Below, piece after piece: positions 1 to 6,580 of a stretch of DNA of 11,989 nucleotides; within the stretch, counting starts at the first letter, position 1; each line of letters begins with the position of its first letter. The DNA comes from an uncultured Ignavibacteriota bacterium. GTDB taxonomy: Bacteria; Bacteroidota; Ignavibacteria; Tepidaquicellales; Tepidaquicellaceae. The position numbers and the translations under genes were made by a program. A model generated the notes under the pieces. That model was given only the letters and a program-made list of their open reading frames with translations, was not told the origin of the DNA and made no database searches. Location of the stretch: positions 1-11,989 of the forward strand of contig CAIUQV010000428.1 of NCBI GenBank assembly GCA_903901375.1, in the 5' to 3' direction.

Positions 1-2178
1 ATTAATGCCAGAACCAAAGAGGGTAGATGGAGTGAATATAATATATTTCTTTCTTACACCCGCGATAATTTAGGAGCTAAAAAGAATGACGGTACAAGTT
101 TTAACACTGACGTTGTTGAATTCAACATTGGCGGACCGGAACCTATTACTAAGTATTTATTTAATTTACTCAAAATTAAATCACCTGGAGAAATTACATT
201 TTTTGGAAACTTCTTCATGGGGCTTTCTGACGGATTCTATGTAAACAGATTAAAGTCAGACGGGAATTATACTGGTAACCAGGGTAAAGCAAATCAGCTT
301 TATTCTTCAACTTTTGGAGGCACTCGTTTTGCTCCAAGGCAGGATAATAACTGGTATTGGTTAGGAAAATTAACATGGAAATTTACTCCACAGACAAAGT
401 TATCTTACTCATTTAACCAGTCGGTTTCTATAAATCAGAGTTCTACTTCGTTACAAAATAATCTTGAATATGTTGAACCGTCTCCGGGATATCAATATAA
501 CTTTCAGGATATACTCGACAATGCAAATACATATACTTCGCAGTCTATGTTTCATACTTTGACATGGACACAGACAACAAGCCCGAAGTCATATTATGAA
601 ATTAAGCTTAGTAGGTTTTACACTAACTTGCGTGTAGATGCAAATGGAACTAACTGGGACAATTACAAAGAACCGCTTGATATTGTTAAGCCTCCGTTCC
701 AGTACTATTACATAGATTCAACGCATACAGGTATCATCCCTGGTAATGGTTTTTATGATGTGGGTAATCCTTACACCTGGCACGACCATTATGTGATTGA
801 ATATTCTGCTAAAGCAAACTTCACGAATAATTTTACTCCTAAAAGTAAACTTAAAGCTGGTATTGAAACCAGTTTTCAGGAAATGCAGTTAATCGATATT
901 TATCAGCCCTGGATAAAACCTATGGGTCTGAATAATGACGTATACAATGTAAATCCTGCTTTCGGAGCTGCGTATGTTCAGCATTCTCTTCAGTATAAAG
1001 GAATGATATTAAACTATGGTTTGAGGTTTGACTATTGGTTCCCGGGGAAAATGGTTGATGATGCAGTAAAGAATCCTGAAGTTGTTACAATTCCTGATGA
1101 GTTAAGGAAGAAGTATGAAAGTGATACATACGTTCTCTTTGGCAGACACTGGAAAGGCAGACTTTCTCCAAGGGTTGGTATCTCGCATCCGATAACTGCA
1201 AATCAGACTCTGTTTTTCTCATACGGGCAGTTCTCAAAGAGACCTAATCCTCAGTTCGTTTATGCAAAATTAAACCCGCAGGGTGCACAGTCTACTTATC
1301 AGAAGTTTGGAAATCCGGATTTAAATCCTGAAACAACTGTCTCGTATGAACTCGGTATAAGGAATCAGTTTACAAATGATGACGTTCTGACAATTACAGC
1401 TTATTATAAGAATATTTATGATTATGTCGCGACAAGAAATATTATCATTAACAGCGGAAGATATATTGGCAAATCATACATCAGCTATTTTAATCAGGAT
1501 TATGCTCGTACCAGAGGTATTGAGCTGGAATATAAAAAGAGACTTGGTAGATGGTTTAATGGTACTTTTAATTTCACTTATTCTGTAGCTACAGGAAAAA
1601 GTTCTTCATCCGATCAGGGGTATTTGATAGCAACTACTGGTGCAAGTGAAACTATTTCTGAAAACTTCCTTGCCTGGGATAGACCTTATACAGCAAGTGC
1701 TAACTTATTTTTCTCTCTTGAAAAAGGTAAAGGTATATTCGGATTTGGTAAAAATATACTGGATGATATGAATCTGAAATCAAGAATATTTTTCCAGTCA
1801 GGAAAAAGGTATACTCCACAGATACAAACTGGTGTGCTTGAAAACGGAAGACCTGAGTATACTCCGAATTATGATAATATTTATGGCAACGTAGCTGATA
1901 GTTGGTTTTATGTTGATTTGGATTTAGATAAATATATCAGAGTTTATAAATTTGATTTAGTAATTAATATTTCTGTAAAGAATTTATTCAATAATAAAAA
2001 CTCGGCTATCATTAATCCTATTACAGGCAGAGCTTATGAATATGGAGATCCAACGCCAACAAGCTGGAATGACCCTATGTATCCGGATTTACAGTATCCG
2101 ATTTCACCGTATCCATACAATCCTGCAAGGTATTTGACACCAAGGCAGATTAAATTCGGTTTTACTGTTAAATTATAA
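1..2178 (+). CDS. TonB-dependent receptor, beta-barrel part (5' end outside window)
   Basis: This is an outer-membrane receptor of the TonB-dependent family, which imports bulky ligands using energy passed on by TonB. The frame is open from base 1, so the ATG at 217 is internal, and about 725 C-terminal residues are visible. The signal peptide, any carboxypeptidase-like domain and most or all of the plug lie upstream of the window. What is visible is rich in alternating aromatic and polar residues typical of barrel strands. It includes the family-typical stretch NPDLNPETTVSYELGIR (bases about 1315-1365), followed by ITAYYKNIYDYV, and a short hydrophobic C-terminal strand ending FGFTVKL. Just before residue M(217) is a GGPEPIT stretch that I take to be near the plug/barrel boundary. 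The PorV-family gene follows after 24 nt, which suggests co-transcription. The ligand cannot be predicted. The family call is secure; the substrate is unknown. Confidence 0.9.
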   Translation: MNARTKEGRWSEYNIFLSYTRDNLGAKKNDGTSFNTDVVEFNIGGPEPITKYLFNLLKIKSPGEITFFGNFFMGLSDGFYVNRLKSDGNYTGNQGKANQLYSSTFGGTRFAPRQDNNWYWLGKLTWKFTPQTKLSYSFNQSVSINQSSTSLQNNLEYVEPSPGYQYNFQDILDNANTYTSQSMFHTLTWTQTTSPKSYYEIKLSRFYTNLRVDANGTNWDNYKEPLDIVKPPFQYYYIDSTHTGIIPGNGFYDVGNPYTWHDHYVIEYSAKANFTNNFTPKSKLKAGIETSFQEMQLIDIYQPWIKPMGLNNDVYNVNPAFGAAYVQHSLQYKGMILNYGLRFDYWFPGKMVDDAVKNPEVVTIPDELRKKYESDTYVLFGRHWKGRLSPRVGISHPITANQTLFFSYGQFSKRPNPQFVYAKLNPQGAQSTYQKFGNPDLNPETTVSYELGIRNQFTNDDVLTITAYYKNIYDYVATRNIIINSGRYIGKSYISYFNQDYARTRGIELEYKKRLGRWFNGTFNFTYSVATGKSSSSDQGYLIATTGASETISENFLAWDRPYTASANLFFSLEKGKGIFGFGKNILDDMNLKSRIFFQSGKRYTPQIQTGVLENGRPEYTPNYDNIYGNVADSWFYVDLDLDKYIRVYKFDLVINISVKNLFNNKNSAIINPITGRAYEYGDPTPTSWNDPMYPDLQYPISPYPYNPARYLTPRQIKFGFTVKL

Positions 2179-2202
2179 AATTAAAAGAAGAAAAAGTTTA
2201 TA

Positions 2203-3219
2203 ATGATATTTAAATTGAAAAAACATAGTATTATAAGAACAGGCATTGCAGCATTAGGAAGTATTTTTCTGCTTACAGGATTCCTGAATGCTCAATTAGT
2301 ACCTAACCTTGGAGGTCAAAGAACAGGCACTTCATCCTTTCAGTTTCTGAAAATAGGAACTAATGCAAGAGGTACAGGAATGGGCGAGACGTATGTTGCT
2401 GTTTCAGACGACATTTCCTCTTTAAATTATAATCCTGCAGGACTTGTTCTCTCAAATGATAACGGAGTTGTATTTACTCATACACAGTGGTTTGTGGATA
2501 CGAGACTCGAAAACTTCGGAGGTGTTTATCATTTTGGCAGTAATGCAATCGGCTTAAGTGTTACATCTTTAAGGACAGAAGATATGAAGGTGACCACTGA
2601 ATTCCAGCAGGAAGGAACTGGTGATTATTTCAGGTTTTCTGACTTAGCTGTAGGATTGACTTTTGCTAAAAAAATGACTGATCAGTTTTCATTCGGTGCC
2701 ACTGTCAGGTATGTCGAAGAAGGTCTGGGAGTTTTAAAGATGAGTACTGTTGTTGGTGATCTTGCAACTTATTATAAAACAGGACTTGGTACTTCAAGGT
2801 TTGCTGTAATGATAAGCAATTTTGGAGCAACTGCTTCTCCTTCGGGTAGTGTTGATTTGATAGGTGGTAGAACTGCTAACAGTTTCCAGAGTTTTCCTCC
2901 ACCTACGGTTTTCCGTGTTGGGTTTGCATTTGAACCCTGGATGAACGAAAGAAACAGGATTACTACCAGCATACAGTTGAATAGTCCGAATGACAATGCT
3001 GAAAATTTCAGTCTTGGAGCGGAATATGCCTATAAAGATTTTCTTTATCTAAGGGGCGGGTATAAATTTAATGTTGATGCTGAAACATTTTCCGCTGGTG
3101 CGGGTGTTAAATTCCCAATTTCTTTTTCTAAAGCTGCTTTGGATTACTCTATTGCAAGTTATAAAGAACTTGGTTTTACTCACAGGATATCTTTGAGCCT
3201 GATTTTACCTAAAAAATAA
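2203..3219 (+). CDS. PorV/PorQ-family outer-membrane beta-barrel protein
   Basis: The product has 338 residues and resembles the PorV/PorQ family, FadL-like barrels of the Bacteroidota/Chlorobiota group. In the type IX secretion system, PorV shuttles cargo carrying a C-terminal sorting domain to the cell surface, but these lineages carry many paralogues of unknown role. Residues 1-30 form a signal peptide: a basic start, a hydrophobic core and probable cleavage after LNA before Q31. The mature N-terminus has the family's usual layout: FLKIGTNARGTGMGETYVA, then DDISSLNYNPAGL, an N-x-NPAGL motif typical of the family. The rest is strand-rich and ends in a barrel-like C-terminus (HRISLSLILPKK). 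The ATG is preceded by an A/G-rich tract rather than a clear Shine-Dalgarno sequence. It sits 24 nt after the receptor gene and 30 nt before a lipoprotein gene. Assignment to true PorV is not claimed. Confidence 0.85.
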   Translation: MIFKLKKHSIIRTGIAALGSIFLLTGFLNAQLVPNLGGQRTGTSSFQFLKIGTNARGTGMGETYVAVSDDISSLNYNPAGLVLSNDNGVVFTHTQWFVDTRLENFGGVYHFGSNAIGLSVTSLRTEDMKVTTEFQQEGTGDYFRFSDLAVGLTFAKKMTDQFSFGATVRYVEEGLGVLKMSTVVGDLATYYKTGLGTSRFAVMISNFGATASPSGSVDLIGGRTANSFQSFPPPTVFRVGFAFEPWMNERNRITTSIQLNSPNDNAENFSLGAEYAYKDFLYLRGGYKFNVDAETFSAGAGVKFPISFSKAALDYSIASYKELGFTHRISLSLILPKK

Positions 3220-3249
3220 TATAAGTTTGTTAATATAAATTATTAATGT

Positions 3250-4335
3250 ATGCAAAAAGTTTTGTTAAAATATCTGATTATAGTTTCCTTTCTCGCTTTA
3301 GTAGGAGGATGCGGAAATCAGCTTGATTTGTCGCAGTTCCCTATAACAAATAACGGTAATATTAATATAAGTGATACCGTATACATACAGCAATCGCCTG
3401 TTTGGACAGGATTCTCCTCTCCAAAAGATATTATTATAGGTAATGATCAGCTTGTATATGTCTGTGATTCTAAGAACAATAGAATTGTGCAGATGGATTT
3501 GTCAGGAAATTTAGTAAGTTACAAATCCTTAGGGGATAATATTTATCCTGTAAAAATTACTCAGGATTATAATTTCGATATTCTTACTTTAAGTGATTCT
3601 ACAACTTCAATAGACACTATTACTGTCCTTCATAGATTTAAAATTGTTGATGGAGGAGGTTTAATCGGTAATGCAAGACAAATTACTTTACTCTCAAGTT
3701 TGTATCCTACACCAAATTCAAATAAATACAGGAAATTTACAGGTGTTTCTATGTTTCCTGATAATTCCTATATCGTAACAAGGGTCGGACCAAGTGATCC
3801 CATAGGTATTGATCCCGGTAATGCAATATTAAAACTTAAAGGTATAGAAACTGTCACAAATGTTGAAAAGCTGTCTGGTTTCCAAACATCAGGAAACAGT
3901 TTTTATTCGATTGAAAATACTTCTTCAATTTCTGTAATGAGAAACAGTTCGTCTGATTTTATAATCGCCAGAAATACTCCTGATACTGTTTCATTAAATA
4001 AAATTCTGGTTTTTAATTATAATTCTTCAAGCGGTGCTTATGATCCTAAATATACTTCACCGACTCAGGATATAGTGGTTACAAAGTTTGGTATTCCGGG
4101 GAGTGTTACACAGGATTCGTATTCGAATATTTACGTTATCGATGCTATGAGGAATTATCTCTATAAATTCAATACTTCAGGCAGACTTCTTGTAGAGTCA
4201 TTCGGAAAGTTTGGAAGTGGTGCTAATCAGTTTGATTCTCCAATGGGAGTAGCTCATTTTAATAAAGTTCTTTACATTTCTGATACTAAAAATAACAGAA
4301 TATTAAGGTTCAAACTTTCAACAGATTTAAATTAA
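3250..4335 (+). CDS. Lipoprotein with NHL-type beta-propeller repeats
   Basis: The 361-residue product begins with a short lipoprotein signal (MQKVLLKYLIIVSFLALVGG) and a lipobox VGGC with C21 as the lipidated residue. Residue +2 is Gly, so an inner-membrane retention signal of the E. coli type is absent. NHL-like repeats are seen near residues 57-88 (SPKDI...YVCDSKNNRIVQMD), about 286-313 (NIYVIDAMRNYLYKFN) and 330-361 (SPMGVAHF...YISDTKNNRILRF). The first and last are the clearest, as expected when the ends of a propeller close on each other. NHL propellers are binding scaffolds and sometimes enzymes; no catalytic residues are recognisable here. The central part is divergent and Ser/Thr/Asn-rich. 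The gene follows the PorV-family gene and ends 6 nt before a membrane-protein gene, so it is probably a surface or periplasmic partner of that operon. The ATG at 3246 is out of frame. Confidence 0.8.
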   Translation: MQKVLLKYLIIVSFLALVGGCGNQLDLSQFPITNNGNINISDTVYIQQSPVWTGFSSPKDIIIGNDQLVYVCDSKNNRIVQMDLSGNLVSYKSLGDNIYPVKITQDYNFDILTLSDSTTSIDTITVLHRFKIVDGGGLIGNARQITLLSSLYPTPNSNKYRKFTGVSMFPDNSYIVTRVGPSDPIGIDPGNAILKLKGIETVTNVEKLSGFQTSGNSFYSIENTSSISVMRNSSSDFIIARNTPDTVSLNKILVFNYNSSSGAYDPKYTSPTQDIVVTKFGIPGSVTQDSYSNIYVIDAMRNYLYKFNTSGRLLVESFGKFGSGANQFDSPMGVAHFNKVLYISDTKNNRILRFKLSTDLN

Positions 4336-4341
4336 ACAATC

Positions 4342-6126
4342 TTGGCTAAAGATAAGAAAAAGGTTGCAAAACAGATAGTATCAGATTTTATTGAAAATCC
4401 ATTATACAATTATGGATTACTGGCTGTCTTTTTTGTTTTCCTGATTTTCTTTTCTACTTTTAAAATTACTGGTGATGATGATGTCTTTTGGCATCTTGCA
4501 ACTGGCAGATACATATTACAAACAGGACATGTTCCTTCTGTAGATATTTTTGGATTTATGACACAGGGGCAGGTGTGGATGCCATTTGAATGGGGATGGG
4601 ATGTGTTGACATATTCTGTATATTCGTTTTCAGGGTATATTGGAATTTCTATACTACGTACAATATTGTTGATAATTGTATTTTATACTTTTTATCATAT
4701 CTTGTCCAAGTTTAAAGTTAGCAACACCTTTTCTGTCTTTTCGCTATTAGTATTGCTTTTTGGTATCATTGACAGACTTACTCCGCGTCCGCATTTAATG
4801 TCTTACGTCTTTTTTGCATTTTTAATTTTGGTAATTTGTGAGTACCGGTATTTTAACAGGGGAAACAGAAAAGTCCTTTATTTTATCCCTGTTATATTCC
4901 TGTTGTGGGCAAACATGCATATGGGGATTATTGCTGGAGGATTTCTAATGTTTGTATATTTTATTTCTGAACTAATTGGTACATATTTCTATTCCCAAAA
5001 TTCATCTGTTAAGCCACTTCAGAAAACTGAATTGAGATTTTTATTCGTGATACTTCTTGTTTCGACATTGATGATGCTTATAAACCCGAACTTTCTGCAA
5101 ACATATTTCTATGCATACGATCACACTAAAATGAAGATGCTCGAAACTGTTAATGAGTGGATGTCTCCATTCAGTGCCAGATATCACGACAGTTTTGTAT
5201 CTTATATTTATAAGTCACTTTTATTCCTTGGTGTAATAAGTGTTTATTATTCCATTAAAAAGAAAGACTGGTTCTTTGCGCTGATATATGTCTCATTCGC
5301 AGTTTATTCCGTCAGGGCAATGCGTTTTACTGTTGACTATGTTATAATTACGTTTGTATTTATTGTTATTTCAGTTTATTTCTTTTTGAGTAATTTGAAA
5401 AACAATTCACTCAAGGAATTCCTTTTCAAAAAACCTGCTGTTAAAATTATTATTGGTCTGTTTTTAGTCTTTCTGATGTTTAATATTCCCAATAATAAAT
5501 TATATCTTGAATATTTAACGTATTACAGGGTTTCGGGTTTTGGAATCAACTCTGATTTTATTCCTACTGCTATGTTTGAATTTATGAAAGCAAACGATAT
5601 TCCAAATAAAGGGGATAAGATTTTCAATCATTTTGGTACCGGTGGTTTTTTCATCTGGAATTTTGAAGGTAAACAGAATTTTATTGACAGCAGAAATTTG
5701 AATGACGATATTTTTAATAAATATCAGCAAATATTGGGAAAACGTGCGGGGTTTGAACAAAAGCTTGATGAATACGGGATTGATTATGCGATATATCTTG
5801 CGCCGGATTTGGTTCGTGACCCTAAAGAAATGGAAAATACGTGTATCTCGTACTTTTGTAAAAGTGCAAACTGGAAGCTTCTTTTCTGGGACGATAAGTC
5901 ATTTCTATGGGTGAGGAACATTCCAAAATTTAAAGAATTGATTGATAAGTACGAATATAAGTATATTTCGCCGTATAATTATGGTTATAATAAACCTGTT
6001 ATGGACAAGGGACTTAATGAGGATTTCGCCGTTTTCAAAAAAGAGATTGACAGAAAAATGGCAGATGAGCCAAATGGCGTGGTGATAAGTACTGTTTTGA
6101 AAATATACGGTAACAGAATAAAATAA
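4342..6126 (+). CDS. Polytopic membrane protein resembling GT-C glycosyltransferases, TTG start
   Basis: The 594-residue protein has about ten hydrophobic segments (roughly 24-40, 95-118, 126-143, 150-167, 178-212 probably two, 231-250, 290-303, 309-325, 331-350, 366-381) and a soluble C-terminal domain from about 385. After the first helix comes an acidic loop, TGDDDVFWHLATGRYI (43-58). This placement and composition are typical of GT-C fold enzymes, which use lipid-linked sugars and carry catalytic acids in the first outer loop. The C-terminal part contains HFGTGGFFIWNFEGKQNFID, a pattern often seen in the periplasmic domain of such proteins. The start is set by an in-frame TAA (the stop of the preceding gene) only 9 nt upstream: TTG 4342 is the only good start, and the first in-frame ATG (4558) would remove helix 1. 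Tight spacing suggests translational coupling. Enzyme activity and substrate are inferred, not shown. Confidence 0.75.
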   Translation: MAKDKKKVAKQIVSDFIENPLYNYGLLAVFFVFLIFFSTFKITGDDDVFWHLATGRYILQTGHVPSVDIFGFMTQGQVWMPFEWGWDVLTYSVYSFSGYIGISILRTILLIIVFYTFYHILSKFKVSNTFSVFSLLVLLFGIIDRLTPRPHLMSYVFFAFLILVICEYRYFNRGNRKVLYFIPVIFLLWANMHMGIIAGGFLMFVYFISELIGTYFYSQNSSVKPLQKTELRFLFVILLVSTLMMLINPNFLQTYFYAYDHTKMKMLETVNEWMSPFSARYHDSFVSYIYKSLLFLGVISVYYSIKKKDWFFALIYVSFAVYSVRAMRFTVDYVIITFVFIVISVYFFLSNLKNNSLKEFLFKKPAVKIIIGLFLVFLMFNIPNNKLYLEYLTYYRVSGFGINSDFIPTAMFEFMKANDIPNKGDKIFNHFGTGGFFIWNFEGKQNFIDSRNLNDDIFNKYQQILGKRAGFEQKLDEYGIDYAIYLAPDLVRDPKEMENTCISYFCKSANWKLLFWDDKSFLWVRNIPKFKELIDKYEYKYISPYNYGYNKPVMDKGLNEDFAVFKKEIDRKMADEPNGVVISTVLKIYGNRIK

Positions 6127-6161
6127 CGTTCTTTAATAGTTTTGAAATAGTAGAAAATCCA

Positions 6162-6199
6162 TTTTTCGTGAATTTATACGGTTTTTTGTACACGAAAAA
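6162..6199. other. Perfect 9-bp inverted repeat, possible stem-loop
   Basis: TTTTTCGTG (6162-6170) pairs perfectly with CACGAAAAA (6191-6199) across a 20-nt loop. It lies 36 nt after the stop of the membrane-protein gene and 26 nt before the tandem array. It could cap the 3' end of the upstream operon transcript, but there is no run of T after the right arm, so it is not a classical Rho-independent terminator. It could also be a protein-binding dyad or a boundary of the repeat region. Confidence 0.4.
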
Positions 6200-6224
6200 G
6201 GGCAAAGTAATGTTGTTTTATTAT

Positions 6225-6490
6225 AAGAACATATTACATCGTAGCAAGAACGTATTACAATGTAGCAAGAACGTATTACAATGTAGCAAGAACGTATTAC
6301 AATGGTACAAGAACATATTACAATTGAGCAAGAACATATTACAATGTAGCAAGAACGTATTACAATGTAGCAAGAACGTATTACAACGCAACAAGAACAT
6401 ATTACAACGCAACAAGAACATATTACAATGGAGCAAGAACATATTACAATAGAGCAAGAACATATTACAATAGAGCAAGAACATATTACA
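6225..6490. repeat. 21-bp tandem repeat array, 12 full units plus a partial 13th
   Basis: Units start exactly every 21 bp from 6225 to 6477. Each has a 15-nt core AAGAACRTATTACAA (R is G in units 2, 3, 4, 7 and 8, otherwise A) followed by six nucleotides, most often TGTAGC, but also TGGTAC, TTGAGC, CGCAAC, TGGAGC and TAGAGC. Core deviations are minor: unit 1 reads ...TTACATC and the last unit breaks off after TTACA. Units 2 and 3, and units 11 and 12, are identical pairs, and units 8 and 9 share CGCAAC, which points to local duplication by slippage or recombination. There are no unique spacers of CRISPR type. The unit length is a multiple of three, so heptapeptide-repeat frames are open on both strands (for example KNVLQCS forward and MFLLHCN reverse). 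I regard these as by-products, because the core is equally fixed at all codon positions. Function unknown. Confidence 0.95.
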
Positions 6491-6580
6491 TTATATTTAA
6501 TTAAGTGAAATATTGCGTTTTTAAGCTAATTTGTGGATATTTATAAATATAGAGTTTTTAAAAATTAAATTAATTTAGTT

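Larger units (their letters stand above)
6127..6580. other. 454-nt gene-free region with inverted repeat and tandem array
   Basis: No credible gene is seen between the membrane-protein gene and the secreted nuclease-like gene. From left to right the region holds about 35 nt of AT-rich spacer, an inverted repeat (6162-6199), a 21-bp tandem array (6225-6490) and a strongly AT-rich tract up to the ATG at 6581. The tract includes TTATAAATATAG (6541-6552), which may contribute to a promoter for the downstream gene. I could not define a -35/-10 pair with confidence. A TAnnTTTG match at 6137-6144 has no properly spaced partner. Confidence 0.7.

Noticed and set aside
217..219. ATG as the start of the TonB-dependent receptor
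   Set aside because: The frame is open without a stop from base 1 and the preceding 72 codons read as receptor-like sequence, so the gene runs in from outside the window.
2772..2996. Minus-strand 74-codon frame inside the PorV-family gene
   Set aside because: It is antisense to a well-supported coding region and shows no recognisable domain.
3222..3229. TAAGTTTG as a Bacteroidota-type promoter for the NHL lipoprotein gene
   Set aside because: It fits TAnnTTTG, but the nearest TTTG upstream is 26 nt away and such matches are expected by chance in this AT-rich sequence; the gene spacing favours an operon.
4489..4500. TGGCATCTTGCA as a sigma-54 -24/-12 promoter
   Set aside because: The spacing between the GG and GC elements is far too short and it lies inside a coding region.
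5515..5914. Short frames on both strands (5515-5760 minus, 5702-5914 plus) in the membrane-protein gene
   Set aside because: Both overlap the conserved C-terminal domain of the real gene and have no own features.
6168..6452. GTG-started gene for a 94-residue heptapeptide-repeat protein (+ strand)
   Set aside because: Nearly all of it is the 21-bp array, its start lies in the left arm of an inverted repeat, and other frames on both strands are equally open.
6221..6484. Minus-strand gene for an 87-residue Cys/Leu/Phe-rich repeat protein
   Set aside because: It is the same tandem array read backwards, with no unique sequence, no ribosome-binding site and no terminal domain.
6225..6490. CRISPR array
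   Set aside because: The units are only 21 bp, head-to-tail, with six degenerate positions and no unique spacers of constant length; no cas gene is present.
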